Below, in pieces: positions 18,442 through 27,665 of a stretch of DNA of 64,000 nucleotides (positions are counted from its first letter, which is position 1; every line of letters starts with the position of its first letter). Under the pieces are notes generated by a model, which worked only from the letters and a program-made list of their open reading frames with translations, had not been told where the DNA came from and made no database searches. The stretch lies in the NCBI GenBank assembly GCA_934647235.1, contig CAKUFG010000006.1:1-64000 (forward strand), in the 5' to 3' direction. Made by a program: the position numbers and the translations under genes. Origin of the DNA: an uncultured Clostridia bacterium (GTDB taxonomy: Bacteria > Bacillota > Clostridia > Christensenellales > Aristaeellaceae).

Positions 18442-21400
18442 TCATCTCCCTTCAATCAGCTTTATCAAGCGGGCTTTTCCGTGGCGCACGGCATAGCCGT
18501 ACTGCTCGCCAACCTCGCCCTCGCGGCGGAGATCCGACTGGAGCATGGTTTGCATGGTGATACCGCTGCCCAGCCACAGGCCGTCGTGGCGCTGAATCCT
18601 GGAATACCAGTTCCGCATGCTCATCTGAGAGACCATCCGGCACTCCTCAAGCAGCAGAAAATGGACGTTCAGGTTTTCCGTAACCCTGGTCAGAATGGCC
18701 TCTATAAAGGCGATGGCTTGTTCATTGTCTTTGATCTGATCGTACAGCTTTTTCACGCCGGCGATCATCACCACGATTTCCGGGAAGACGGGCGCGCTTT
18801 CGTTGTTTTCCAGCGCGGCCTTGCGGGCCTTGAACCGGGGTAAGAAGATGCTGTTCAGTTCCTGCAGCGCAGCGGGAACCTGTGTGATGTTATCGTACAG
18901 ACGATACGGCGCATCGGCCGGGTGATGCTGCATATGCTCCGTATCAAACATGTATACAGTTCTATCCTTGCTTGCAGACAGCATTTCGCCCAGCATGCGG
19001 AAATACGGGATTTCAGGCAGCAGGCTGTACAGGATAAAGGTAAACCCGTTCTCGTGCAGATCATAGGTCAGGGGGGTCATGGTCTGCGTATCGACGCCAA
19101 CCGGGACGGCGCTCAGGCGAATGTTTTCAGGAACGTCGCATACGTCTCGGATGGACACGCTTTCGGGCAGTACCGGCACGCGGCGCGCCTTGTGCTGGCT
19201 GGTGCTGCGCGCCCTTTCAGCGGACAGAGCGCATACGCGCTTATAGGTATCCTGCACGTCTTCGGGATAGATGAAGCCGGTTTGGAACAGCTGCACGTCG
19301 CCGTTCAGATAGATGCCGCTGCCTACCCGTTCCATAGGCGTGATGCCGTCGCTTTTGCCTACCAGGTTGGTGTAATCCATGCTGTCTGTCATCTGCAGGC
19401 ACAGGACCTGCTTGAAGTTCTGCGTAAGGCGATAGCGGATGCCTGTGGCGGAAACGCTGGTAATGATAAAGTAAATGCCAAAGCGATTGCCCTCACGGAT
19501 CAGGCGGTACATATCGTCTTCCAGGTTATCATAGCCCTCGGCAAAGGCTGCGTAGTTTTGAATGACGACCAGAATGTTGGGCATGTCGCCTGCGTTTTCA
19601 TTGCGGAACAGCTCCAGGCTTCCGCCAAAGGATGAAAGCGTTTTGCGCCTGGTATCCATTTCGTTGCTGAGCATCTTGACCAGGTTGGTTATTTTTTCAT
19701 CTTCTCCCGCTACCACCACGTCGCCTACGGGCGGCATGGCCGCAAACATGCGGCAGGCTTCGGAGGCAAAATCCAGGCAATAGATGTTCAGCTCTTCCGA
19801 CGTATGATGCATGCACAGCGAATAAATGACGGCGTTGACGACTTCCTGCTTGCCGGCCCCGGCAAAGCCGTAGACGATGATGTTGCCGTTCTCCGTCAGG
19901 CTGAGCTGCATGGGATACTGCTCCTGATGCTGCGGATCATCCACCATGCCAATGACAGGATCCAGCGCAAAGCGCGTATAGCTGACGGGATACTGCTTTT
20001 CAATGTCATCCAGCACGATATGCTCGGGCAGCATGGGCTTCCAGCTTTGCTTGGGCATTACGCCAAGCTCTGCGGCAGTTTTGCGCAGGTATTCCACGAT
20101 GACGTCAACCTGCTTTTCCAGCTTTCCGGCGTTTTCTCTCAATACAGGCTTGGCCTTTGCGACGGCCTCGCCCAGATTGTTGAGCACCTCAAAGGTGGTG
20201 TCCGGCTCTTCTACATAGCGCGGCTTGGGGGCGGACTTGGCGCCGCTCCACGCGCTTTGCCCCAGCACAAACACTTCATTGAAGCCCACCTGCAGATAAA
20301 AACGGCCTGTTTTTGTAAGCAGGGCTGCCTCGGGCCGCCCCAGCATCTCCATGCTGTCACCCTTATCCTGCACCTTCATGCAGACGTGGAAGCGGGCGTT
20401 GCTGGCAATCTGCGGGCTGACTACGCCGGTTGGCTTCTGCGTGGCCAGGATCAGATGCACGCCCAGGCTGCGGCCAATGCGCGCCATGCTGACGATATCG
20501 TCCATGAAGGCGCTTTCCTGCTCCTTCAGCTCTGCAAACTCGTCGCTTACCAGAATCAGGTGCTGCAGCGGCTCGTCAACTTCGCCGCTGCGGTACATCG
20601 CCTGATATTTATAGATATCCAGGTTGCTGGCATGCTTTTTTTCGCCGATTTCCTTGAATATTTTCTGGCGGCGCAGGATTTCGCTCTTGATGGACAGCAG
20701 CGCCCTGTGGATGCCCTGCTTGCCACCCAGGTTGTCGATGATGCCCACTGTGTGCGGAAGCCTTGCCAGCGTATCCGACATGCCGCCGCCCTTATAGTCG
20801 ATCAGGATAAAGCCTACTTCGAGCGGGCTGTAGTTGATGGCCATGGAAAGCAGATACGTGATGATGAATTCGCTCTTTCCGCTGCCCGTCATGCCGGCAA
20901 TCAGCCCGTGCGGGCCGTGAGCGTTCTGGTGAATATCCAGCATCAGCTGCGAGCCGTATTTATCAAAGCCGACGGGGGCCGCCAGGGATTTGACGGGGTT
21001 TGAGCTTTTCCATCGCTCGCCGGCATTGATTTGCTCTGCATTGCCGCAGCGCAGCATATCAAAGAAGGGCAGCGCGTCTATCAGCTTTCCGTCGCTGAGC
21101 GAGTCGTTCAGGCGCGTGTTGAAAAGGTCCCAGACGAATTGGCGCATTTCGCCGTCGGGCACTGGGTCGGTATCAAATTGTGTGGGGGAAGTCACGCTTT
21201 CGATATTTGGATATAAAACGCCAGGCTTTCCCTTTTGCACAAGCACAACCGCCTTGCATTCCTTGGGCAGATCGCTTGCACTGCCGGACAGGGAGATGAC
21301 GGCCATGGGGGTATTCTGAATATGCCTGATTCTTTCCTGAAGAGCCGCGCATTGCTCGGCAAGGTATGGATCGGCCACGATGACCACGCACATTTGCTCG

Positions 21401-23004
21401 GGGGCCTTGTCCCGGATGTTTTCCAGCGGGCACATGGAATCAATGTAAGCGGAGATATTGCGCATAGCGTTCCTGTCGGTGCCGATGGCACGGAACTCAC
21501 CGCTGTCGCTCCATACATGGGGCAGCCAGCGCGCGTATTCCCAGTCCTTTTCTTCCGACTGGTCATAAATGAAGACAAGCTTCATTTCCCGATAGCTGTG
21601 ATGCGTGCACAGCTGAATCAGCAGCCCCTTGAGATAGCTCATCCGGTCGCTGTAGTTGCCAAGAATGCCCAGCACGCCCTTTTCCCGCAGGGAAAGCATC
21701 AGCGGAACGCCCTCCAGCAGATGCTTTTTCTTTTGCAATTCGTGCACGGCGTCAACCATAATGTCGTCATCCAGCGTAAAGGCTTCGGATGGATAGGTCA
21801 CGTTTACATCCGGCCCAAGCTTTGCTGTGCCAAGACGCAGCCGCAGAAAATCGCGGTGAAAGGGCATGAACGTCCACAAATCATCCGTCCCCTGCTGCAC
21901 ATCGCTGCATAGCTGCTGCGGAGTCCTATAGATATCAAGCAGCTGTTTTTTCTGCTGCTCTCCTGCAGCCGCGATGCGCCGATCCACCTGATCGAGGTAT
22001 TCTTTGTATTTTAGTTGGCGTTTTTCTTCTCTTTCTTTTGTCTTTTTGTCATTGTATTTTCGGGTCAATACGGGCATCAGCAGGCTGCCCACAAACATTC
22101 CGCCAGCCATCAAAACCGTCGGAAGAATGGTTCTCAGGCTTGTGCCCATCGCTTGGGCGTTTGTAACGGTGTTCATGGCCATCATGACGGACGAAATGCT
22201 CATAAACGCCGAGGAACCCACTGAAAATACCAGCGGCATTTCCTCACCCTTTTGGGATTGCGGCGGCGCATCCACACGGATGGAAACCTCTTCCTCCTGC
22301 TCGGTCGGGCGCGGAGAACGGTCGTACAGCATCTCCGTATCTGGCAGCATATGCTTGTTGCATACCGTGCTTTCCGTTTCAGCGCGGCGAAGGTCGAGCC
22401 TCTGCAGCTGCGGGGATACGCAGATGGAAGCGCCGTAATCATACACCGCAAGCATATCGCCGAGCATTAAAAGCCGCAGCCCAAACAGATCGACGATGTC
22501 GCCGTTTTCAAGCGCCGCGTGCTCGACAAACGTATAGTTGCAGTACACGCCGGCATGGCTGTCCGGAGCGTCAAGCGTCAGCTTTCCGTCTTCGTTTTTG
22601 ATACGCAGCTCTGCTGTGCTCCAGAATGGAGACTGCGACGTCAGGCTGCAGCTGCTTTTGCCAACCGTAACCCCCGATCCTTCCGGCATGCGGAAGAATA
22701 CCGTTTGATCTGCGCTCTCCGCACTGATTTCGCGGCAGAGCAAATAAAAGGTGCTGCCGCAGGCGTGTACCTTCAGGCACATGCCGTCCTGGATGTCCAG
22801 CGCTTCTTCCTTATGACCGTTGTATTCAAGCATGCCGTAAGGCGTAGAATACAAGGTCCAGGTCATGCCGTTTCCCTCTATATCCAGCAAACGGCTGCGC
22901 TTTCCGTATTGATCCGTATGCAGCAGCGTGACCTGACCTTCCTGATCAGCCGGCAGCACTGTGACGGTGAGTCCTTCTTTTTTCCCGTATAAGTAGAGCT
23001 TCAT
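18442..23004 (-). CDS. essC: Type VII secretion ATPase EssC
   Basis: 1520 residues. The N-terminal 190 residues look like the two FHA domains of EssC. Two membrane segments lie near residues 258-305. Three FtsK/SpoIIIE-like ATPase domains follow. D1 has an intact Walker A (GMTGSGKSE, about residue 705) and Walker B (LILVSDEFAEL, about 818). D2 has a changed Walker A, GFAGAGKQE near 1045, with Gln for Ser/Thr. D3 (about 1310 on) has no recognisable P-loop. This is the usual EssC pattern, where D1 powers export and the other domains bind substrates. The ATG at 23004 follows GAGGT by 7 bases. Confidence 0.93.
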   Translation of the reverse strand: MKLYLYGKKEGLTVTVLPADQEGQVTLLHTDQYGKRSRLLDIEGNGMTWTLYSTPYGMLEYNGHKEEALDIQDGMCLKVHACGSTFYLLCREISAESADQTVFFRMPEGSGVTVGKSSCSLTSQSPFWSTAELRIKNEDGKLTLDAPDSHAGVYCNYTFVEHAALENGDIVDLFGLRLLMLGDMLAVYDYGASICVSPQLQRLDLRRAETESTVCNKHMLPDTEMLYDRSPRPTEQEEEVSIRVDAPPQSQKGEEMPLVFSVGSSAFMSISSVMMAMNTVTNAQAMGTSLRTILPTVLMAGGMFVGSLLMPVLTRKYNDKKTKEREEKRQLKYKEYLDQVDRRIAAAGEQQKKQLLDIYRTPQQLCSDVQQGTDDLWTFMPFHRDFLRLRLGTAKLGPDVNVTYPSEAFTLDDDIMVDAVHELQKKKHLLEGVPLMLSLREKGVLGILGNYSDRMSYLKGLLIQLCTHHSYREMKLVFIYDQSEEKDWEYARWLPHVWSDSGEFRAIGTDRNAMRNISAYIDSMCPLENIRDKAPEQMCVVIVADPYLAEQCAALQERIRHIQNTPMAVISLSGSASDLPKECKAVVLVQKGKPGVLYPNIESVTSPTQFDTDPVPDGEMRQFVWDLFNTRLNDSLSDGKLIDALPFFDMLRCGNAEQINAGERWKSSNPVKSLAAPVGFDKYGSQLMLDIHQNAHGPHGLIAGMTGSGKSEFIITYLLSMAINYSPLEVGFILIDYKGGGMSDTLARLPHTVGIIDNLGGKQGIHRALLSIKSEILRRQKIFKEIGEKKHASNLDIYKYQAMYRSGEVDEPLQHLILVSDEFAELKEQESAFMDDIVSMARIGRSLGVHLILATQKPTGVVSPQIASNARFHVCMKVQDKGDSMEMLGRPEAALLTKTGRFYLQVGFNEVFVLGQSAWSGAKSAPKPRYVEEPDTTFEVLNNLGEAVAKAKPVLRENAGKLEKQVDVIVEYLRKTAAELGVMPKQSWKPMLPEHIVLDDIEKQYPVSYTRFALDPVIGMVDDPQHQEQYPMQLSLTENGNIIVYGFAGAGKQEVVNAVIYSLCMHHTSEELNIYCLDFASEACRMFAAMPPVGDVVVAGEDEKITNLVKMLSNEMDTRRKTLSSFGGSLELFRNENAGDMPNILVVIQNYAAFAEGYDNLEDDMYRLIREGNRFGIYFIITSVSATGIRYRLTQNFKQVLCLQMTDSMDYTNLVGKSDGITPMERVGSGIYLNGDVQLFQTGFIYPEDVQDTYKRVCALSAERARSTSQHKARRVPVLPESVSIRDVCDVPENIRLSAVPVGVDTQTMTPLTYDLHENGFTFILYSLLPEIPYFRMLGEMLSASKDRTVYMFDTEHMQHHPADAPYRLYDNITQVPAALQELNSIFLPRFKARKAALENNESAPVFPEIVVMIAGVKKLYDQIKDNEQAIAFIEAILTRVTENLNVHFLLLEECRMVSQMSMRNWYSRIQRHDGLWLGSGITMQTMLQSDLRREGEVGEQYGYAVRHGKARLIKLIEGR

Positions 23005-23023
23005 AGCAAGTACCTCATTCAGC

Positions 23024-23989
23024 TTATTGCAGGCAATTGGAAGGAATCCAGACACATGCCTTTTTCCCGGCTTCATCTGTAATTTCGATCATCGTGTACA
23101 GCCCTTCGCTGTCATACCTTGTTACCGTTGTATTTGCTTCAACCGTCACGCCGCAGTCGGCGTATTCCTCTCCGGGGCCGTATTTTGCCGCCGCAGCCTT
23201 GCTTACCCATGCGGTTTTGGCGTTTTTCATCACTTCGGCAAGGGTGCTTTGCTCCTTGGCATATACATGGCCGTTTCTATTGGCCCAAAAGCGCACCTTG
23301 CCATCGGGCAGGGACGTCTCCATCAGATACCACCCGGTTTCCTTTCGGCTGTCTGTGCAGGCGCAGATCCAGATTTCGCTTTCCGCGTTCACGGTAAAAT
23401 CCTTGATCTTTTTGTAGTCCTTACCGGGGCCGGCGTAGATATCCACCTGCCTGGTTGCTGCAGCGCGAACAGGGACCAGCGCCTCTGGAATGGTTTGCAC
23501 CGGCGCCTGGGTCGGCAGGGAAACACGATTCCGGATGTTCATAAAGCGGGTTCTGGCGTCCCGCACACCCAGAACGGTTGAAAACATGTTTTCTGCGTTC
23601 TGCAAAAGCCCTCTCAGCTGATATTCCCGCGCGGTGCAGTAGGATATCAGGCCGGCCGCATCCTCAAACACGCTTGCGTCCAGCAGGATCAGGCTTTCTT
23701 TGGCCTGGGTTACCAGCGCTTTTGCATCGCTGAGATACCCTTGGCTTTCTTTTTCATCGGCTTCATCCAGCTTTACCATTGCATCGCAATAGCAGTACCA
23801 GAGCGCGCTGTCCTTATAGCTGCCCAAAGCGGCGAACAGCTCTCTGGCGTCGGAGTAAAATGCCAGCTCTGCATAGTTCTTCGCCTTGCTGTAATTGACC
23901 GCGTTATTGGGGCCGACGCTTTCCGCATATCCGCAGGAAATAAGCATAATCATTACAATCAGGATTACAGCGGCGCATTGCTTTTTCAT
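23024..23989 (-). CDS. Lipoprotein-like exported protein with two SH3-like domains (type VII locus)
   Basis: 321 residues. The N-terminus MKKQCAAVILIVMIMLISCGYAE contains a lipobox-like LISC. Residues 25-165 are helical repeats (AELAFYSDARELFAALGSYKDS type, TPR-like). Two bacterial SH3-like domains follow: one from VDIYAGPGKDYKKI, the other from AKYGPGEEYADCG. SH3 domains of this type usually bind cell wall. It directly precedes essC (19 bp), so it may anchor or guide the secretion machine through the wall. No EssB or EsaA similarity is visible. Confidence 0.6.
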   Translation of the reverse strand: MKKQCAAVILIVMIMLISCGYAESVGPNNAVNYSKAKNYAELAFYSDARELFAALGSYKDSALWYCYCDAMVKLDEADEKESQGYLSDAKALVTQAKESLILLDASVFEDAAGLISYCTAREYQLRGLLQNAENMFSTVLGVRDARTRFMNIRNRVSLPTQAPVQTIPEALVPVRAAATRQVDIYAGPGKDYKKIKDFTVNAESEIWICACTDSRKETGWYLMETSLPDGKVRFWANRNGHVYAKEQSTLAEVMKNAKTAWVSKAAAAKYGPGEEYADCGVTVEANTTVTRYDSEGLYTMIEITDEAGKKACVWIPSNCLQ

Positions 23990-24064
23990 GGCGTTTATCC
24001 TCCGAGCATTCTATGTTCATCAGCAAAGGGGCATTGTATAAAGGGTGATCGCAGCAGCGGCTGC

Positions 24065-25339
24065 TTATATATCCCAATCGAAATCAGGAACTTCTGAATC
24101 TGGTACAGGGTAAGCATCTGAATCTGATGTTGACGGCGGAACCGGCGTTGAATCCGCAGCTGGCTGTGCAACCGGGGTAGGTCGTGCTGTTGGCTGCGTA
24201 ACTGGCGTAGGCATCGGCTCATTAGGAATTCGCGGCGTTGCAGGCGGGGGTGTAGGGTTATGGGCCGGAGCCGTTGTTGGGCGTGTGGTCGATGGCGGCT
24301 CGGGCGTATAATCATAGGCTGGCGCGGCTGTCGGTCTGGCCGTCGGCTTTGCGGTTGCGGGCTGCGCGCTTCTTTCGACTATAACGCTCAGCTCCCTGGA
24401 GTCCACTTCGCTGCCGTCCGGGAACTGCGCGGTAACGGTATAGTAATAAATATAGTTGGGGTATACGCTGCTGTCCCGGTAAGAAGTGCCTGTGGTCAGG
24501 CAGATGATGGAATAATCGTCGTTCTTTCCATGGCGCTTGACTACGTAGGAGTTAGCGCCCTCTACAATCTGCCAGCGGAACATAACATAGCCGTTTTTTT
24601 CCAGCAGAATCAGATCAAAGGCGGGCGCTTTAGCAACCGCGGGGGTTGGTGCGGCAGCAGCTGGCGCCTCCGTTGGGACAGGCGTTTGACCAGCTGGGTC
24701 GTAACCAAGCTTTTCTATAATAAAACGCATCCATTCTTTACTATCCAGATAATTGCTGCACCGGGAAAAGGCATAATAAGCCTCCAGCAACTTATCCTGC
24801 TCCAGCAGCGCGTCTGCCTGCTTATAAGCCTGATCCAGACCGCCCATATAGAGCGCTTCGCTCCGCACATCGCTGTCAAAGAAGCCCGTGCAGCGCTGGT
24901 AGCATGCCAGCGCCGCATCGGTATCGCCGGTCAGCTCGGCTTTTCTGCCTTCGCCATAGATGTTGAGCATGTCGGGTGTGCCCAGGGCAGGATAGTCGGA
25001 TTCCTCACCCAGGTATTGGCAGAACCTTTCATCGCTGATCAAGCTCTTCAGATAGAACTCATATTTTACGTCAAATTCGCCGTCATCTATCTTTTTCAGT
25101 ATTTGCGCATAGTAGAAAAGCTTCCTGCTGTACTGAAAGTTGTTCAGCGATTCGAACGCGCTGATGATACCGGGCAGGGCATGCAGAGGGTCCCCTGGGT
25201 TTTCCAGATAGCTTTCCAGCTCTTCCAAGGCAGACTTGTAGATTTTCTCCTTTTCTGCGGTGGTAATGGCGAAGGCTTCGCTGCCGGTCATCATCAATAC
25301 CAGAAGGAAGGCGAGAACGCCTGCGATGATCTTTTTCAT
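24065..25339 (-). CDS. Secreted helical plus fibronectin-III-like protein, paralogue A
   Basis: 424 residues. Signal peptide (MKKIIAGVLAFLLVLMMTGSEAFA), then a helical module (ITTAEKEKIYKSALEELESY...) with TPR-like stretches to about residue 215. A Pro/Ala/Thr linker leads to a fibronectin-III-like domain (MFRWQIVEGANSYVVKR ... VYPNYIYYYTVTA), and the tail is rich in Pro and Thr and ends acidic (VPDFDWDI). It is a tandem paralogue of the next gene upstream. The start is the second of two close ATGs, better spaced from GAGGGAG. Confidence 0.6.
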   Translation of the reverse strand: MKKIIAGVLAFLLVLMMTGSEAFAITTAEKEKIYKSALEELESYLENPGDPLHALPGIISAFESLNNFQYSRKLFYYAQILKKIDDGEFDVKYEFYLKSLISDERFCQYLGEESDYPALGTPDMLNIYGEGRKAELTGDTDAALACYQRCTGFFDSDVRSEALYMGGLDQAYKQADALLEQDKLLEAYYAFSRCSNYLDSKEWMRFIIEKLGYDPAGQTPVPTEAPAAAAPTPAVAKAPAFDLILLEKNGYVMFRWQIVEGANSYVVKRHGKNDDYSIICLTTGTSYRDSSVYPNYIYYYTVTAQFPDGSEVDSRELSVIVERSAQPATAKPTARPTAAPAYDYTPEPPSTTRPTTAPAHNPTPPPATPRIPNEPMPTPVTQPTARPTPVAQPAADSTPVPPSTSDSDAYPVPDSEVPDFDWDI

Positions 25340-25389
25340 AAACATGGCTCCCTCTTGTGCGGCTTTTCTACTATGCGCGGATGGGACGG

Positions 25390-26859
25390 TTACTTCAGAT
25401 CGCGGTAGCGATAGTAGGTAACCTGCTTGGTGGTTTCCTGCGTGGATTGCTTTTCGTTAAACCAATGCCCCACATATTCCTGTACGCCGTCGATTACCTT
25501 GTTCTTGGCCAGCGGCGTGTCGGTCGTCTTGTATTCCCACTTGCCGGAATCCTTTTTATATTCCGATCCCATGTACTGCGCGTAGGAATAATAAATGTAT
25601 CCTGCCGCCGTATTGAAATACGTCCAGCGATTGTAGTTGTACTTGGTTACGGTGGTTTTTTCGTTGCGCACCTCGGTTTCAACCTGCCTGGTAGAGGAGG
25701 CGGAAACAGGCGTGGTGCTCCAGGCGCTCCAGGTGCCCCATTGCGCCGGAACCTTCGTGGGGGTTGCAGTGGGCGCGGCCGGCTTGGCGGTAGGAACCGC
25801 AGTGGGCCGTGCAGTCGGCACAGCCGTGGGACGGGCGGTAGGAACCGCCGTCGGCTTGGCGGTTGCAGCCTGCGCGCTTCTTTCGGCTATAACGCTCAGC
25901 TCCTTGGAGTCCACTTCGCTGCCGTCCGGGAACTGCGCGGTGACGGTATAGTAATAAATGTAGTTGGGATAAATGCTGCTGTCCCTGTAGGAGGTGTTGG
26001 TGGTCAGGGAGACGGTGGTGTATTCGTCGTTTTTCCCATGGCGTTTGATCGCATAGGAGTTGGCTCCCTCAACAATCTGCCAGCGGAACATGATGTATCC
26101 TGCCTTTTCAAGCAGAATCAAGTCAAAGGCAGGCACTTTGGCGGCTGCCGGCGTTGGCGCGGTGGTTGGCGACGCAGTCGCGGGAGCATCCGTGGGAGCG
26201 GGCGTTTGGCTGGCGGGATCATAGCCCAGCTTTTTTACAATGAAGGCCATAAGCGCTTCGCTGTCCAGATACCGGCGGCATTCGGAAAAAGCGGAATACG
26301 CTTCGGTCAGCTTGTTTTCTTCCATCAGCGAGATGGCCTGCTGATACGCACGCTCCAAATCGTCTACATAGAGCGCTTCGCTGCGGATATCGCTGTCGAA
26401 GAAACCGGTGCAGCTTTTATAAAAGCCTCTTGCAGCGTCGGTATCGCCTTCCATTTCGGCCTTGCGGCCTTCGCCGTATGTCTTCAGGTTATCCGGCGTT
26501 CCCAGGGCGGGGTAATCCGACTCCTCGCTCAGGTATGCGCAGAACTTTTCATCGCTTACCAGGTTGTCGATATAGAATTCATAGAGTGCGTCGTACTCGC
26601 CATCCAGAATTTTCTGCAGCGCCTGCGCATAATAGCACAGCTTCAGGCTGTGCTTGAAGGTTTTCAGGCTTTCAAACGTGGTGATGACGCCATGCAGCGA
26701 GCGCTGGGGATCATCGGGGCTTTCCATAAAGCTCACCAGCTCTTCCAGCGCGTTCTGGTAGCTTTGTTCTTTCTCTGCCGTGGTAATGGCCATCGCGTCG
26801 TAGCTGGTCATTGTCAGCAGCAAAAGTACGGTCAGGATGCCTGCCAGGATCTTTTTCAT
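25390..26859 (-). CDS. Secreted helical plus fibronectin-III-like protein, paralogue B
   Basis: 489 residues, first gene of the locus. It has the same order as its neighbour: signal peptide, ITTAEKE helical module, linker and fibronectin-III-like domain (YIMFRWQIVEGANSYAIKR). A low-complexity linker follows with repeats of the type PTAVPTAR, and then a unique C-terminal domain starting WGTWSAWSTTPVSASSTRQVET, rich in Trp and Tyr. WSxWS starts of this kind occur in clostridial surface proteins. AAGGAG precedes the ATG. Likely wall-exposed; role in the type VII locus unknown. Confidence 0.6.
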   Translation of the reverse strand: MKKILAGILTVLLLLTMTSYDAMAITTAEKEQSYQNALEELVSFMESPDDPQRSLHGVITTFESLKTFKHSLKLCYYAQALQKILDGEYDALYEFYIDNLVSDEKFCAYLSEESDYPALGTPDNLKTYGEGRKAEMEGDTDAARGFYKSCTGFFDSDIRSEALYVDDLERAYQQAISLMEENKLTEAYSAFSECRRYLDSEALMAFIVKKLGYDPASQTPAPTDAPATASPTTAPTPAAAKVPAFDLILLEKAGYIMFRWQIVEGANSYAIKRHGKNDEYTTVSLTTNTSYRDSSIYPNYIYYYTVTAQFPDGSEVDSKELSVIAERSAQAATAKPTAVPTARPTAVPTARPTAVPTAKPAAPTATPTKVPAQWGTWSAWSTTPVSASSTRQVETEVRNEKTTVTKYNYNRWTYFNTAAGYIYYSYAQYMGSEYKKDSGKWEYKTTDTPLAKNKVIDGVQEYVGHWFNEKQSTQETTKQVTYYRYRDLK

Positions 26860-27073
26860 GATGCTTCGCTCCTTTTATTCTATTTTTCATGATGCGCGAT
26901 GCTTTTGACGCAGTGCGTTGAAGGATGCTGCCTGCGGTGGGAAACCAATCCTGAAAGAATCGGGATGCTCGGATTGAAGGCTGTATGTATGATTCGCATT
27001 TTTGCTGTCGCCTCTCAGTATGTATCATTTTATATACCAATATTATGCTATCATTATTTTCCATTTCCGCCAA

Positions 27074-27136
27074 ACCGTTCATACCCAAAACAGGACCGTT
27101 CATACCATTGCAAAAAATTTTATATCTTTGTTATAA
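27074..27136 (+). promoter_or_regulatory. LytTR-type direct repeats followed by a promoter
   Basis: ACCGTTCATACC occurs twice (27074-27085 and 27095-27106), a 21-bp period. The first nine bases of each copy fit the LytTR-regulator consensus [TA][AC][CA]GTTN[AG][TG], and the 12-bp gap is the usual one. Five bases after the second 9-mer is TTGCAA (27108-27113), then 17 bp and TTATAA (27131-27136), a rightward promoter towards the XRE gene at 27259. Regulation of the leftward type VII operon from this site is possible but not shown. Confidence 0.6.
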
Positions 27137-27164
27137 ACTGCCCCTCCTTTGTTGATTATGAATT

Positions 27165-27250
27165 ACATAGGCAATAAACAGCCCATATAGTTTATACAAT
27201 CATAGCATAATTGCCTATACAATTCAAGTCGTATTTTCCTGTATAGGCGG
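27165..27250. promoter_or_regulatory. Repeated GTATAGGC-type operator sites before the XRE gene
   Basis: ACATAGGCAAT (27165-27175), its near complement ATTGCCTATAC (27210-27220) and GTATAGGCGG (27241-27250) are spaced through the leader of the XRE regulator. The last one touches its ribosome binding site. This fits an autoregulatory operator, by inference. Together with the direct repeats it accounts for the 400-bp gap 26860-27258. Confidence 0.5.
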
Positions 27251-27258
27251 TGAAATGG

Positions 27259-27591
27259 ATGAATTATTATGAAATCGGGCAACGGATACGCAAATTCCGC
27301 CGGGCGCGCGGTCTTTCTCAGGAGCAGCTGGCCGAACGGACGGGCATTTCCACTACGCATATGAGCCACATTGAAACTGGCAACACCAAACTGAGCTTAT
27401 CTGTATTTGCGGATATCGCCGCAGCGCTGGAGGTGCAGGCCGATGCGCTGCTGTATGACGAGCCGCGCGACAGTATTGGCACGGCGACCAATGAAATTGT
27501 CGATGTGTTGGAAAAATGCAATGCTGCGCAGGCGCGTGTTCTGGCCGAGATCGTCAAAACGGCCAAGCAGGCTATGGACGCCTATTTGTAA
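27259..27591 (+). CDS. XRE-family transcriptional regulator
   Basis: 110 residues. An N-terminal helix-turn-helix of Cro/CI type (IGQRIRKFRRARGLSQEQLAERTGISTTHMSHIETG), ending at about residue 65, is followed by a helical tail. The ATG at 27259 is chosen because GGTGA lies 5 bases before it; a GTG at 27250 falls within that site. It is divergent from the type VII locus, so it may regulate that locus as well as itself. Confidence 0.85.
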   Translation: MNYYEIGQRIRKFRRARGLSQEQLAERTGISTTHMSHIETGNTKLSLSVFADIAAALEVQADALLYDEPRDSIGTATNEIVDVLEKCNAAQARVLAEIVKTAKQAMDAYL

Positions 27592-27665
27592 GTGTTCGTT
27601 CTCTCGTATTTTTCGCGCCGCTGTGGTATGATAAGGGCAGCGACATTATCAGGAGGCTATGCTTC

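Noticed and set aside
25770..25870. Short tandem DNA repeats in the 25390 gene
   Set aside because: They encode a PTAVPTAR-type low-complexity linker, not an array with spacers.
27157..27189. Ten-codon open frame MNYIGNKQPI downstream of the LytTR-like promoter
   Set aside because: No ribosome binding site and no support beyond position; the GTATAGGC sites explain the conserved-looking bases better.
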